From positions 1-34,976 of the IMG/VR virus record IMGVR_UViG_3300030389_003065: DNA of 34,976 bases; one strand, given 5' to 3'. The notes beneath the pieces were generated by a model, which saw nothing but the letters and a program-made list of their open reading frames with translations, was not told the DNA's origin and searched no databases. Origin of the DNA: a virus. Position 1 is the stretch's first letter, and each line of letters opens with the position of its first letter. The position numbers and the translations under genes were made by a program. Shown piece after piece: positions 1 through 8,731 of the stretch.

Positions 1-826
1 CAATTTTATTATTATCTACTAATGTAGCATTTTGTGAATAAAAACTTTTGTCTATAATAAAGTTAGAAGTTACAGGTGCAGTTTTAAATACACTTTGTTT
101 AAGTGATATTCCCTGTGTACCAGAACCTGCTTGTGCTATTGTTTGTTTAAAGGCAACATATTTTCTGTCCGGCTCTAAATCTCTATAAAAGTAAAAAGTA
201 GGAGAACTTACTTCTACAAAATTACCATTTCTATCTTCTGAATCTTTAGCCTTTCCATAATCGGAAGAAGTCGGGTCTGTATCAATTTCTTGTAATAACC
301 CATAACCTACTGCTACTACTGTATCTACATTTTTACCACTACCATCTATATCAGGTCCTTGATAAATAGATATTTTAACACCATATGCAATATTTTCTTT
401 TAATGCTGGTGTAAAATCTATATTAGTTTTAGTACCTTCATATGTAGATATATCTGTAACTTTAGCAACATGATGTGTTTTAGGGCTATCTGCGTTAATA
501 ACTACAAAATAATCATGTATTAAATTAACACCGTAACTCTCTACTGTTGAACCGGAAGGATGGTATCTATTTAACACATCTCCTAGTGCCATATTAGCAG
601 CCATATCTCCACTACCAATTACATTTACATCGTGGATTTCATAACAATTAATATAATTAACATGTGCGTCATTACTACCATTACCATCTGTATCAACAAA
701 ACTACTTTCTTGATTTTTAGTTACTAATCGTGGATTAATTGATGTATTAGTATTAAATGCACTTGGGGTAGTAGCAAAATCAGTATGCGAAACACCTTCA
801 TTTAATACAAATAATTCATTAGCCAT
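1..826 (-). CDS. Virion/distal tail protein, 3' part cut by window edge
   Basis: An open frame starts at the ATG at 826 and runs off the left edge after 275 residues without a stop. It begins MANELFVLNEG. The ribosome binding site is GAAGG, 8 bases before the ATG. The start lies inside the end of the next gene upstream (8-base overlap). The visible part is rich in Thr, Ser, Asn and beta-forming residues, with no membrane segment and no motif I can name. As the third gene after the tape measure, it is most likely a baseplate, tail-tip or fibre protein; this rests on position only. Confidence 0.75.
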   Translation of the reverse strand, partial: MANELFVLNEGVSHTDFATTPSAFNTNTSINPRLVTKNQESSFVDTDGNGSNDAHVNYINCYEIHDVNVIGSGDMAANMALGDVLNRYHPSGSTVESYGVNLIHDYFVVINADSPKTHHVAKVTDISTYEGTKTNIDFTPALKENIAYGVKISIYQGPDIDGSGKNVDTVVAVGYGLLQEIDTDPTSSDYGKAKDSEDRNGNFVEVSSPTFYFYRDLEPDRKYVAFKQTIAQAGSGTQGISLKQSVFKTAPVTSNFIIDKSFYSQNATLVDNNKI

Positions 827-1868
827 TTAAATTACCTTCCTCAAAATCTATGTATAGTAATAACTTTTTAAATGATGGTGATAGTGTGTTAATATTTGTA
901 AATGTAGACATAGCGATTGATGATATTGCTATTTCGTGATACTCTCCAAAAAACTGCGACTTTCTTTTTTCTTGTGCAGAACCTGTGGGGTCTTGTCCTA
1001 AATAAATATCTGAAGGGTCAAATTTAAATTTACCTCCTGAGCCATGTAATCCAGCCTTTACAATATTTCCGTTATGTGTAATAATCATACTTTTGCTTGG
1101 TGCATCATAACTTACAGAAATATGATGAGGAACTTCTGTATAAATAGCATCTCTTCTAATTGGTGTAAATGCATGGGTAAAAGTGGTTCCTATATTTTGT
1201 ACTGTTATCAAACCACTCCCTGTATTAATACTTTGAACAGTGCCTAAGTCATTATTATTTTCATCATAGACTCGCATTCCTTCTGCATAAGCCGCATGTT
1301 TATTTGTTACAAAAGAATTAGGGTTAGGACTATCAGTAGAAGTTTTAACAGTAGAAATTGTATCATAACTTAAATTTACATTTGCTCTTTCTGCATAAGG
1401 CTCGTGGTTATTAAATAAAAATTTATCTGTATTAGAAAAAACTTGTCTTACAACAGGCGAAGTAGTAATAACTTTATCTGATGTAATTGTTGTAGTAGTG
1501 CTTCCTATTTTAAGTGTAAACGAAATAGAATATTCTGCCGGATTTCTTTTTCTTATACTATTTTCATTATTAAGTGTAACTTTAATATTTGCATTTTTAA
1601 GTAATGTCATAGCCGAATTTACTCTTTCAGCAACAGGGAAGTAATCTTCATTTTCTTTTAAAGTTTTAACATCAAACATATTATGGTCAGAATCTCCATT
1701 TACATCATAAGGCGTAACAATCATTTCAGCAGTAAAACTTCCTTCATTAGCCCATATTCCGGTAGGCTCACTTGCCACGGCTTGTGAATAATCAATATTA
1801 ACAAAGCCATTACAAAATGCAGGAAATTGTAAAGATTTTCTATCTTCTGAATATACACTAAATGACAT
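819..1868 (-). CDS. LamG/concanavalin-like domain protein, probable tail or receptor-binding protein
   Basis: 349 residues. The C-terminal part (about 245-345) has the alternating pattern of a LamG/concanavalin A-like jelly roll: HISVSYD, then MIITHNGNIV, then IYLGQD, then FFGEYHEIAIS. The last of these is the typical final strand of such domains. The N-terminal half also looks beta-rich (SFTAEMIVTPYDV, a common opening of the same fold). LamG-like domains in virions usually bind glycans or other surface ligands. The gene overlaps its upstream neighbour by one base and its downstream neighbour by eight, within the distal tail block. Fold assignment is by eye; the role in host recognition is inferred. 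Confidence 0.65.
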   Translation of the reverse strand: MSFSVYSEDRKSLQFPAFCNGFVNIDYSQAVASEPTGIWANEGSFTAEMIVTPYDVNGDSDHNMFDVKTLKENEDYFPVAERVNSAMTLLKNANIKVTLNNENSIRKRNPAEYSISFTLKIGSTTTTITSDKVITTSPVVRQVFSNTDKFLFNNHEPYAERANVNLSYDTISTVKTSTDSPNPNSFVTNKHAAYAEGMRVYDENNNDLGTVQSINTGSGLITVQNIGTTFTHAFTPIRRDAIYTEVPHHISVSYDAPSKSMIITHNGNIVKAGLHGSGGKFKFDPSDIYLGQDPTGSAQEKRKSQFFGEYHEIAISSIAMSTFTNINTLSPSFKKLLLYIDFEEGNLNG

Positions 1869-2587
1869 TATCTTCCACTTCCTAACGGTACTAGTGCTAC
1901 TTCAAATGTTAAATTAAAAGTAATAAAAGGTTGCCCACCTACAATATTAGTGCCAAATTGCTGAATAAAACCTTCTACACCTTTTCCTGCATTACTTCCT
2001 GTTACGGGGTCTGGAAAATTAGCGGCTCTAAGAGAATTTTCTTGGTCTACTGTACGGGAGGCAAATGTAAATGGAACTAAAGGTAATTCATCTATGGGGG
2101 TTTCTGGCGTAGTGCCAGCATGTAAAGCATAATTATTATTTACCCTTGAAGGAATTAGAATAGTTAATTCACCAATATTTTGTTGACTTTGTATGAAAGA
2201 AGAATCTACTGAAGAATGTAATAACTGGGCTACTTCATGAGCGGTCATTTTAACGCTATATTGATTATCATCACTATCTATTTTAGTAATTACTTGTTCT
2301 GTAATAATTCCACTTATAGAAATACTTTTAGTAGCCATACCTAAATCAATTGCTAATGTAGTGGATTCACCTGTAATCGCACCGCTAAATGGTAGGGGAA
2401 AAGAAGGAACTGTTCTGTTTGTATTAATATCTATTGTTTCTGCTTTTAATGCTATTCTATTAGCGTTAAAAGGTGCAGAATTATTTAAATCATTTCTAGA
2501 TTTAAAATTTAAAAATACAAAAGTATCAGCCGCAGTAGTAAGACCTCTTGCTACATTATCTAAAATTGTCTGTGTTGTGTATGTCAT
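1868..2587 (-). CDS. Tail-tip/baseplate-type protein, unassigned
   Basis: 239 residues, directly after the tape measure gene (4-base gap). It has no membrane segment. Residues about 60-105 (FSGAITGES, then KSISISGIITEQ) resemble the opening beta-barrel of tail-tube-like and baseplate hub proteins, in which short strands alternate with Gly-rich turns. The C-terminal third includes GVEGFIQQFGTNIVGGQPFITFNLTF split across several strands and ends with VALVPLGSGR. Genes in this position in tailed viruses usually encode distal tail or baseplate hub proteins. That analogy is the only functional support. Confidence 0.55.
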   Translation of the reverse strand: MTYTTQTILDNVARGLTTAADTFVFLNFKSRNDLNNSAPFNANRIALKAETIDINTNRTVPSFPLPFSGAITGESTTLAIDLGMATKSISISGIITEQVITKIDSDDNQYSVKMTAHEVAQLLHSSVDSSFIQSQQNIGELTILIPSRVNNNYALHAGTTPETPIDELPLVPFTFASRTVDQENSLRAANFPDPVTGSNAGKGVEGFIQQFGTNIVGGQPFITFNLTFEVALVPLGSGR

Positions 2588-2591
2588 TTAA

Positions 2592-4502
2592 TCACGCCCT
2601 ATATCCTGCTGAACCAAATTGATTCATTTGCCTATTAATTTTTTGCCCTATTTTGCGAGCAATTTCATTTAATTCTGTATCAGAAGCACCAACTCTTCCG
2701 TTAACTTGAACTGTAATATTATTACCCATTCTACCTCTCGATTGTACGGCTGGGGTTATAAAAGAATTTGTAGGTAAAGAAAGTATTTCAGGTCCTGCTT
2801 CACCAACTAAATAATTACCACTTTTATTTACTCTACCACCACCTGCTTTACCATCTAACATACCTCCAATTGTATATCCACCAATATAACCTAAACCTCC
2901 ACCAATTAATGCACCTGCTATTATTCCTAATGGACCACCAGCCGCACCAATCATAGCACCTTTACCTGCACCCAATAAAGCACCTGTTCCTGAAGCAAAT
3001 TGAGTTACTCCTTTCCCCAAAAATTTAACTGCATCTACAAATACTTGTCCTATTACTTGTCCTAAATCAAATAATAGGGCAGGAAGTCCTGCAAGTATCA
3101 TAGCAGGTAAAGATAAAACTACTCCTACAAATAATTGACTAAAACCTATAATTATATCTTTTATTCCTTTTATAACTCTATCTATATCTCCTGTAAATAA
3201 ACCATAAAATAAATTAAATATTCCACTGAAAAATTGCTTAAACCCTTCTATTGCTACCGTAATTACTTCTATTACTACTGAAAATAGTTTATTATTTTTA
3301 ACTTTTTCAAAGAAGTCTACTGCTCGCCCAATTATTCCTGATTGAATAATTGCGAATATAACTAAACTAATACCTAAGAATCCTAACGCTATTTTTCCAA
3401 ATACTACTAACCCTTCTTTTACATACCTCATTAATAACTTTCTATTCATTGGTTTACCTAACCATTTAATAGTCGTAATAGTTTTTGCAATTAGTGGAAA
3501 TGATTTAATATATTTTGTAACATATTCAGATAAACCTTTAATGATTTCATCTCTAGTTTTTGATGTATCTTGCTCAAATACATCTTCTTCTGCTAATACA
3601 TTAAAACCGACTCTTACTCCTTCTTTTTCGGCTACCATATCTTTAGTACCCCTAGCAGTATCTCTTGCTAATGTTTGTCTTTCTATTTCTTTATCTAATT
3701 CTTTTATTTTTTCATTAAATTCATTTATTTTATTTCTAAATAGGTCTTTAACTATATCGGATTCATCTTCTTTTGGGTTGTTTAAGAATAATTCGTAATC
3801 TCTTTCATCAACTAATTTGTCTCTTTGTTCTTCAAAATACAATAGTCTTTCTTGTGCTTCTTCCTCTTGTTCTCTAAAATATAAAACCTTTTCTAAACTT
3901 TTCATATTTCCAGCAGAAACTTTTTCAAATAAATGTGCATATTTATCTTCATTTCTAATTCTTTCTCCAACTGCTCTAGATAACCTAAGTTCAGCATCTA
4001 TATTTTCTACTAAAGTATTTTGATAAGCCTTTTGATATTTTATTCTTGCTTCCTCAGCACCTAATTGTGCTTTAAGTACAGTATAATAAGCATCACCTTC
4101 TAAAGTAATCTGTTCTGTTATACTAAGACTGTCTTTTTGTAATAGTTCAAAAACCCTAAAAGCCTCATTTCTAACCTTACTTTGGTCTCTAATAGTTTTA
4201 GCAATTTTACTTTCTGCCTGTATTTGCTCTTTTTGTTTCTTTTCTACATACTGCATATATACTGCAACTGCACGAATTTTATTTTGCAAAGACCAAAAAC
4301 CGGGAAATATACCTGATGAAAAACGACTTACTGCATTCCATAGACTACTAGATGAACCTGTTGTAGCAAAAGATTGAAAGGATTTTAATAGACTATCAGA
4401 TACTTGTTGAGTACCTTCCATTAAATCATTAAGGCTACCAAGCCCATCTTTCATTTCTTCTAAGTCTTTAATTAAACTTGTAATTTGCTCAGAATCTGCC
4501 AC
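2592..4502 (-). CDS. Tape measure protein
   Basis: 636 residues from a GTG start at 4502, with GGTG 7 bases upstream. Such proteins set tail length and are ejected ahead of the DNA. The order of parts fits the family. A helical, charged N-terminal region (about 1-330) shows long coiled-coil stretches. Several hydrophobic segments follow (about 365-400 and 425-545), including a Gly/Ala-rich membrane-like stretch with GAGKGAMIGAAGG and IIAGALIGGGLGYIGG. The C-terminal signature GGGRVNKSGNYLVGEAGPE with downstream SFITPAV is very common in phage tape measures. Its place right after the frameshifted tail chaperone confirms the call. It is fairly short, which suggests a short-to-medium tail. Confidence 0.92.
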   Translation of the reverse strand: MADSEQITSLIKDLEEMKDGLGSLNDLMEGTQQVSDSLLKSFQSFATTGSSSSLWNAVSRFSSGIFPGFWSLQNKIRAVAVYMQYVEKKQKEQIQAESKIAKTIRDQSKVRNEAFRVFELLQKDSLSITEQITLEGDAYYTVLKAQLGAEEARIKYQKAYQNTLVENIDAELRLSRAVGERIRNEDKYAHLFEKVSAGNMKSLEKVLYFREQEEEAQERLLYFEEQRDKLVDERDYELFLNNPKEDESDIVKDLFRNKINEFNEKIKELDKEIERQTLARDTARGTKDMVAEKEGVRVGFNVLAEEDVFEQDTSKTRDEIIKGLSEYVTKYIKSFPLIAKTITTIKWLGKPMNRKLLMRYVKEGLVVFGKIALGFLGISLVIFAIIQSGIIGRAVDFFEKVKNNKLFSVVIEVITVAIEGFKQFFSGIFNLFYGLFTGDIDRVIKGIKDIIIGFSQLFVGVVLSLPAMILAGLPALLFDLGQVIGQVFVDAVKFLGKGVTQFASGTGALLGAGKGAMIGAAGGPLGIIAGALIGGGLGYIGGYTIGGMLDGKAGGGRVNKSGNYLVGEAGPEILSLPTNSFITPAVQSRGRMGNNITVQVNGRVGASDTELNEIARKIGQKINRQMNQFGSAGYRA

Positions 4503-5063
4503 TATTTTTCACCTTATCATATTCTTCTGACTCTAACTTTTTTTGTACCATAAAAATGGATATTAAGTCACTTACCAATGAATGAGGCATTTGGTACACC
4601 TCGGCTGGACTAATATGTAATTCCTTTGCCAAGATATATAAACTTATCCTAGATGCGACTTTAGGATTAGAAATTTTTCCCCCTTTCAGGGCTTTTCTAT
4701 ATTCGCTTTTAAATCTTCATCCCCCATTTGTATGGCAAATGGGTCGGGTAATATTTCCTTAATTTGTCTGCCAACATAAGGATTTAGTTTTAAAATTTCA
4801 ATTGTAGATAAAGCAGGTTCTGTTTTTTCAACAAACGCTTCCCACAAATATCTAAATAGAGCATCCATTTCTAACGCTACATCATTTGTAGTAGTATTAA
4901 TATTAATTAGTTTGGCTTGCGCTTTTTCTAATTGTAGGAATGTTGGTTCCTTAATCCACACTTTTAGATATTCTTCGCTATCGGGTGCTACTCTAACATA
5001 ATGTAGTGTGCTATCGCTAACTGCAAATAAGGCTGATTTATTACTAACTGTTTTTTTCTGCAT
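4489..5063 (-). CDS. Tail assembly chaperone, long form made by -1 frameshift
   Basis: The long product reads codons 1-119 of the gene starting at 5063, slips back one base on the heptamer at 4707-4713, and continues for 72 codons to a TGA at 4489-4491, giving 191 residues. The second part (begins SEYRKALKGGK, contains LAKELHISPAEVYQMPHSLV) has no ATG of its own at its beginning and fills the gap before the tape measure gene. It overlaps that gene's start by 14 bases. This two-frame arrangement immediately before the tape measure is the hallmark of gpG/gpGT-type tail chaperones of long-tailed phages. The HISPAEVYQMP segment resembles the C-terminal part of such chaperones. The start at 5063 has the strong site GGGAGG. 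Confidence 0.85.
4686..5063 (-). CDS. Tail assembly chaperone, short form (no frameshift)
   Basis: 125 residues, ending at the zero-frame TGA at 4686-4688. The ATG at 5063 follows GGGAGG by 7 bases. The protein is soluble, with a beta-rich first part (LHYVRVAPDSEEYLKVWIKE) and a helical remainder (LQLEKAQAKL, DALFRYLWEAFVEKTEP). That layout is seen in the G-type tail chaperones, which bind the tape measure while the tube polymerises around it. Most ribosomes would make this form. The frameshifted long form would be the minor product, by analogy with lambda. It lies between the tail tube and tape measure genes. Confidence 0.85.
   Translation of the reverse strand: MQKKTVSNKSALFAVSDSTLHYVRVAPDSEEYLKVWIKEPTFLQLEKAQAKLININTTTNDVALEMDALFRYLWEAFVEKTEPALSTIEILKLNPYVGRQIKEILPDPFAIQMGDEDLKANIEKP
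4707..4713 (-). promoter_or_regulatory. Programmed -1 frameshift slippery site T TTA AAA
   Basis: On the minus strand the heptamer reads TTTAAAA. It fits X XXY YYZ exactly and is in register: zero-frame codons 118 (TTA, Leu) and 119 (AAA, Lys). A one-base slip leads into 72 more sense codons, whereas the zero frame stops 18 bases past the site. The run AAGGGGGAAAAATTT lies just downstream, but I see no obvious strong hairpin. Confidence 0.82.
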
Positions 5064-5074
5064 ATTCGTACCTC

Positions 5075-5087
5075 CCTACTATGTAGG
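5075..5087 (-). other. Small hairpin in the leader of the tail chaperone gene
   Basis: On the minus strand CCTAC-ATA-GTAGG forms a 5-bp stem with a 3-base loop inside the 58-base gap between the tail tube and chaperone genes. Its 3' arm runs into the GGGAGG ribosome binding site, so it could modulate access to it. The stem is short and may be chance. Confidence 0.3.
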
Positions 5088-5121
5088 AATATGTATAACT
5101 TGTTGGCTAGGGTTATAATAA

Positions 5122-7218
5122 TTACCCTTGAATAACCCAATAGGTTGTCTCTTCTGCTTTTTCTAGAACCAATGGTTCAATAGTCCATGTAACTACAATT
5201 GGAGAATTGTCATTAGTTAGTGGGAAATCAGCAGATTTAACCATGTAATCCCTAAAGTGCAACTCAAGTTTTTCGTTATTATCCTTGAAGAAATTTAATT
5301 TAAGTAGTGAATCAGTACCTGTAAGGGCAGTAGAAGTATCATTTCTTAGTTCATCAAATACTGCTGAATCAGTTACTAAACCTGTAAATTGTAATTCATA
5401 GGTTCTTTGTCCTGTTACCATAGACTTAATTCTTTTATTTGTACGGCCAATAAATCTCTTATCCATCAGACCGTTGTTAATTGTAAGTGTACAGTTTTGA
5501 ATACGAATATATTCATTACCGAACATTTCAATAGTTCCACCGCTAAAGAAATATGGAGTCATTAGCCCCGTATTTAGAGATGTAGTTCCCCCAACACGAG
5601 AACCATAGTTAACGAAATCTTGAACATCTGTTTTATTGTTAAATGTTTCATAATTTGTAGGTGCAATTACGGTAGTTTTTGTCATTAGAGAAAGGTCTGT
5701 TTTAATTTCCTGCCCTTCGTCTGCGGTTATTGTCATTGTATTAACTTGACAACCCGGATATATTTTTGTATAAACTGCTTGTTTTGACGCATCAACGGCT
5801 ACAGTAGCATTTTGTGAACCTTTCTTTAGTGTATATTCAAGAGCAAACGATGGCAATTCTTCTCCATTATGTTCTAAATATCTATATGTAATTAAATCCC
5901 CTGCACCTGTACCTACCTTTGCTATGCCTGTTTCATCATCTACACCTTTTCTAATAGGTGGACAAACCTTGTTTCCTTCAACACGGTAAAATCTATCATC
6001 AGTAGTATCAGTTGTAGTATCAAGAATAAAATTGGTTCCTGTTTGACCTGTAGTAAGGAAAAACTTATCATTAGAATCTGAATCCATAGTTACGGATGCT
6101 TCACTTCCTACTGAAGTTATTTTCTTATCTCCTAATGCATAATATAAGAAACTAAAGTTATTAGCAAACAAATTAATACTCCCACCATCTGTGGATTCTG
6201 CACCCTTAAATTGATAAATATAATTGCGTGTTCCCGAAGAAGCAAGATTTAATTGTTTCATTTCTACACTTGTAGTAGGTACTGTAATAGAATCTGCAAG
6301 TCCAATCCAAGTATCTGATAATAGTCTTGGGTTAGCACCCGAAGCGGGTACAGTAGCACCAGCAGTAGTTACTGTTAATTCAATAGTCGAAGTATTAGCA
6401 GTATCTAAACTATCAATAGCGGAATCAGCCAAACCATCATCGGTTCCCGGAGTTCTTGTAATAGCACCGCCATATACATTAGTTAAAACAAGTTTATCAC
6501 CATTTCTTGTAGCAGTAAAATCTGATAGAGAATCTCCATCTCCTTCATCAGTATCTACTAAGTTAATTGCGGCAATAGCGGCATCAATATATTCTTCAGC
6601 AGTAGTTAATTCAGAACTAGAAATATCAACTGTAATATCATATTCTGTCTGTGCCAATAAAGAAGCCGCATTAGCAAATGAACCATCAGAAGTAAAGAAA
6701 ATACCTGCATCCCTTTCAGTTCCACCATCTGCATCCAATACTCCAAATATAATTCCTACATCATTATAATCTCCTTTTGTATCTGATTTAAATTGTACAC
6801 TAAGAACTTGTGCAGTATGAGTAGTGCTACCACCCGACCCTTTAACTGCGGGTATAGGAGAACCAAATTGTCTTAAAACGCCATAATAGTCTGAAGGTGT
6901 TCCTGATACTGAAGGGTTTAAATCAGTAGTAATTTCATCACTTAGAGTGTTGGCAACTGTAATTGTAGTTCCGTCATTAGAAATAACAACTGTTTTATCA
7001 ATAAATGAATTATCCGAATCTTTGTATATTTCTAGTACACAACCAACATACAAATTTTCTACTAATGTAAAATGCTCTCGAAATTTAGCATTTAAAGTTA
7101 TTTGTCTATTTCCGCTAACTTCTGCTATACTAGCAAAAGTACCTAAGAAAATTTCTTGTTCAGGTATCATTGATACCATCGCCCCGGAATCCATCCATAT
7201 TTCATTATTTACTGCCAT
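5122..7218 (-). CDS. Major tail tube protein, enlarged by inserted domains
   Basis: 698 residues, from the ATG at 7218 with GGTG 7 bases upstream. The C-terminal 110 residues show the usual tail-tube pattern: YELQFTGLVTDSAVFDELRND, a short loop, LLKLNFFKD, LELHFRDYMVKSADFPLTND and SPIVVTWTIEPL. The N-terminal part (EIFLGTFASIAEVSGNRQI) also looks like a tube strand. In between is a large insertion (about 120-300) rich in Asp, Thr and Ala (AEEYIDAAIAAINLVD, then DGDSLSDFTATRNGDKLVLT). It resembles surface-decoration modules found in sheath and tube proteins. Position between tail terminator and tail chaperone fits. A typical simple tube subunit is two to three times shorter. I see no separate sheath gene in the window. 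Confidence 0.75.
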   Translation of the reverse strand: MAVNNEIWMDSGAMVSMIPEQEIFLGTFASIAEVSGNRQITLNAKFREHFTLVENLYVGCVLEIYKDSDNSFIDKTVVISNDGTTITVANTLSDEITTDLNPSVSGTPSDYYGVLRQFGSPIPAVKGSGGSTTHTAQVLSVQFKSDTKGDYNDVGIIFGVLDADGGTERDAGIFFTSDGSFANAASLLAQTEYDITVDISSSELTTAEEYIDAAIAAINLVDTDEGDGDSLSDFTATRNGDKLVLTNVYGGAITRTPGTDDGLADSAIDSLDTANTSTIELTVTTAGATVPASGANPRLLSDTWIGLADSITVPTTSVEMKQLNLASSGTRNYIYQFKGAESTDGGSINLFANNFSFLYYALGDKKITSVGSEASVTMDSDSNDKFFLTTGQTGTNFILDTTTDTTDDRFYRVEGNKVCPPIRKGVDDETGIAKVGTGAGDLITYRYLEHNGEELPSFALEYTLKKGSQNATVAVDASKQAVYTKIYPGCQVNTMTITADEGQEIKTDLSLMTKTTVIAPTNYETFNNKTDVQDFVNYGSRVGGTTSLNTGLMTPYFFSGGTIEMFGNEYIRIQNCTLTINNGLMDKRFIGRTNKRIKSMVTGQRTYELQFTGLVTDSAVFDELRNDTSTALTGTDSLLKLNFFKDNNEKLELHFRDYMVKSADFPLTNDNSPIVVTWTIEPLVLEKAEETTYWVIQG

Positions 7219-7233
7219 TTTTTAACACCTTAC

Positions 7234-7839
7234 TTACAAACTTACTGCGTGTCTTTTTAAAGTTACTCCAACTTTATATCCAAAAATTCTTGCTCTTTTG
7301 TCGTTACTCTCGGTTCTATTCCCAAAAACTATGTGAGAAATATTTTCTTCCAATGTACCAACTGTTCTTAACCAGCCCCTCCGCCTTTGTTCTAATAGGA
7401 ACCTTAATATTTTATAAAGGTTTTCTATTCTATCTCTTCCGAATGTATCTCCCGAAGGAGTTATTCTAACACTGTCATTTTTTCTTCTATCATCTTGTTT
7501 AGTTCTAATACTAACTGACATATCATAAGTTTCATTTCTAACGGACCAATCACGAGTAGGATAATCTATTGTTTGTCCATTTTCCATAACTACAATTAAG
7601 TCCATAGAATTAGTAATTCCATCTACGGTAGTTTCTGAGGCTTGACTAATTCTAACTCTATTTCCTCCCCTACCGGGTTTTGTAGTATTTCGTGTAGATG
7701 CCATAGAGCGAATATCCATAATTTGTGGATGAACTCTATGTTCTGCGGGAATTGTATGTCCATTGGCAAGCATAGTAGTTATTGCGCTATCCCAATTTTC
7801 TTCAATTAGATTAACTAAAAATGTAACTTCATCTGTCAA
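7234..7839 (-). CDS. Tail terminator/tail completion protein (putative)
   Basis: 201 residues from a TTG start at 7839. The ribosome binding site GGAGG lies 7 bases before it, and the TTG overlaps the TGA of the upstream gene (TTGA). No ATG lies near in this frame. The sequence starts with a helix (LVNLIEENWDSAITTML) and then has a beta-rich core (TVDGITNSMDLIVVMENGQ, then YDMSVSIRTKQDDRR). A helix with many Arg (LYKILRFLLEQRRRGW) and a closing strand (YKVGVTLKRHAVSL) follow. This alpha/beta pattern and its place between connector and tail tube fit tail terminator or neck proteins. No signature residue proves it. Confidence 0.55.
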   Translation of the reverse strand: MTDEVTFLVNLIEENWDSAITTMLANGHTIPAEHRVHPQIMDIRSMASTRNTTKPGRGGNRVRISQASETTVDGITNSMDLIVVMENGQTIDYPTRDWSVRNETYDMSVSIRTKQDDRRKNDSVRITPSGDTFGRDRIENLYKILRFLLEQRRRGWLRTVGTLEENISHIVFGNRTESNDKRARIFGYKVGVTLKRHAVSL

Positions 7840-8042
7840 TCAAAAGCCTCCTTTATTCTTTTTCTTAATGCCGCCATTATTTCCTGTTCTATAACCCGTT
7901 CCATAATTTCATCGGACATTCTTTCGCCTAGTAATTCTTCAGATAATTCTTCTAGGTCTTGATTTTGTTTAATTATATTTTTAACCGTACTATCATATTC
8001 TTCAAGTGCCAAATCTAACTTTCTGATAATACTTCTAAACAT
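7836..8042 (-). CDS. Small helical protein in the head-tail joining block
   Basis: 68 residues, strongly charged and almost entirely helical (LALEEYDSTVKNIIKQ, then LEELSEELLGERMSDEIMER). The ATG at 8042 follows AGTG by 5 bases. It overlaps the TTG start of the tail completion gene by 4 bases, so translation of the two is probably coupled. Function is not recognisable. Its position suggests a small neck or adaptor subunit. Confidence 0.6.
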   Translation of the reverse strand: MFRSIIRKLDLALEEYDSTVKNIIKQNQDLEELSEELLGERMSDEIMERVIEQEIMAALRKRIKEAFD

Positions 8043-8046
8043 ATAA

Positions 8047-8730
8047 TCACTGTGGTTTTTTTCTTAATCTGTTAATACTTGAATTTGCATCACTAGGAAC
8101 AGGGGTAGGTTTTGTGCCACCATCCCTTGATTTTACTGAATTTTTATAACCATCTCCTGAACTTAAATTTTTAACCCTAAAATTTAATTTTTCTTCATCA
8201 CTTGAACTCATACTTGCTACCCTTGCTACTGCTAATGGTCCTAATTTTTCCACATCTTTTCGTGCTTCTTCTTCTTCTTCTTGTATTTCAAGTTCAGATT
8301 CTATTTCCTTTTCACCTTTTTCCATATTTTCTGCTAGAGTTTTACCTGTTTGTATAGCAGTACCCGTAAGAGCGGCCGCTAATGGTGCAACATTTTCAAT
8401 ATTAGAATCTTCTTTCCATTGTTGTTTAAAAGTTTCTAACATTTGTTTTAAACTATAACCCTTAATTGTAATAATTTTGCCACTACCAGAACTTTCTTGA
8501 TAATTAAATACATAGACTCCTTCGGGATTTAATTGAGGTCTTGAATCATATAAAATTTGATATTGTCTATTATTATACTTTACTGTCATTTTAACAATTT
8601 CTCTATAAGTTCTACCCCTTCCTCTTGTCTTTGCAGATTCATCTTTTATTTCCCCTCCACCTATATGATTTATTATACCATTCATAAATCCTCTAGGTGT
8701 CATCATTTTTAATATTTCTTTCCAACTCAT
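8047..8730 (-). CDS. MSWKEILK-tagged protein in the connector region
   Basis: 227 residues when started at the ATG at 8730, which is 6 bases after AGTG and one base after the previous stop. A GTG nine bases upstream would add three residues but lies inside the ribosome binding site. It begins MSWKEILKMM, the shared N-terminal peptide of this genome, and is the only tagged gene inside the head-tail block. Residues about 45-95 form a beta-rich part (REIVKMTVKYNNRQYQILYD, then VYVFNYQESS, GKIITIKGYSL). An acidic coiled region (KEIESELEIQEEEEEARKD) and a low-complexity Ser/Lys-rich tail follow. No known family recognised. It may sit inside the capsid near the portal (inference). Confidence 0.7.
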   Translation of the reverse strand: MSWKEILKMMTPRGFMNGIINHIGGGEIKDESAKTRGRGRTYREIVKMTVKYNNRQYQILYDSRPQLNPEGVYVFNYQESSGSGKIITIKGYSLKQMLETFKQQWKEDSNIENVAPLAAALTGTAIQTGKTLAENMEKGEKEIESELEIQEEEEEARKDVEKLGPLAVARVASMSSSDEEKLNFRVKNLSSGDGYKNSVKSRDGGTKPTPVPSDANSSINRLRKKPQ

Positions 8731-8731
8731 T

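Noticed and set aside
6224-6769. 181-codon open frame on the plus strand
   Set aside because: Lies fully inside the tail tube gene in the opposite direction, has no ribosome binding site, and its Ser/Val/Pro composition is what an antisense reading of that gene gives.
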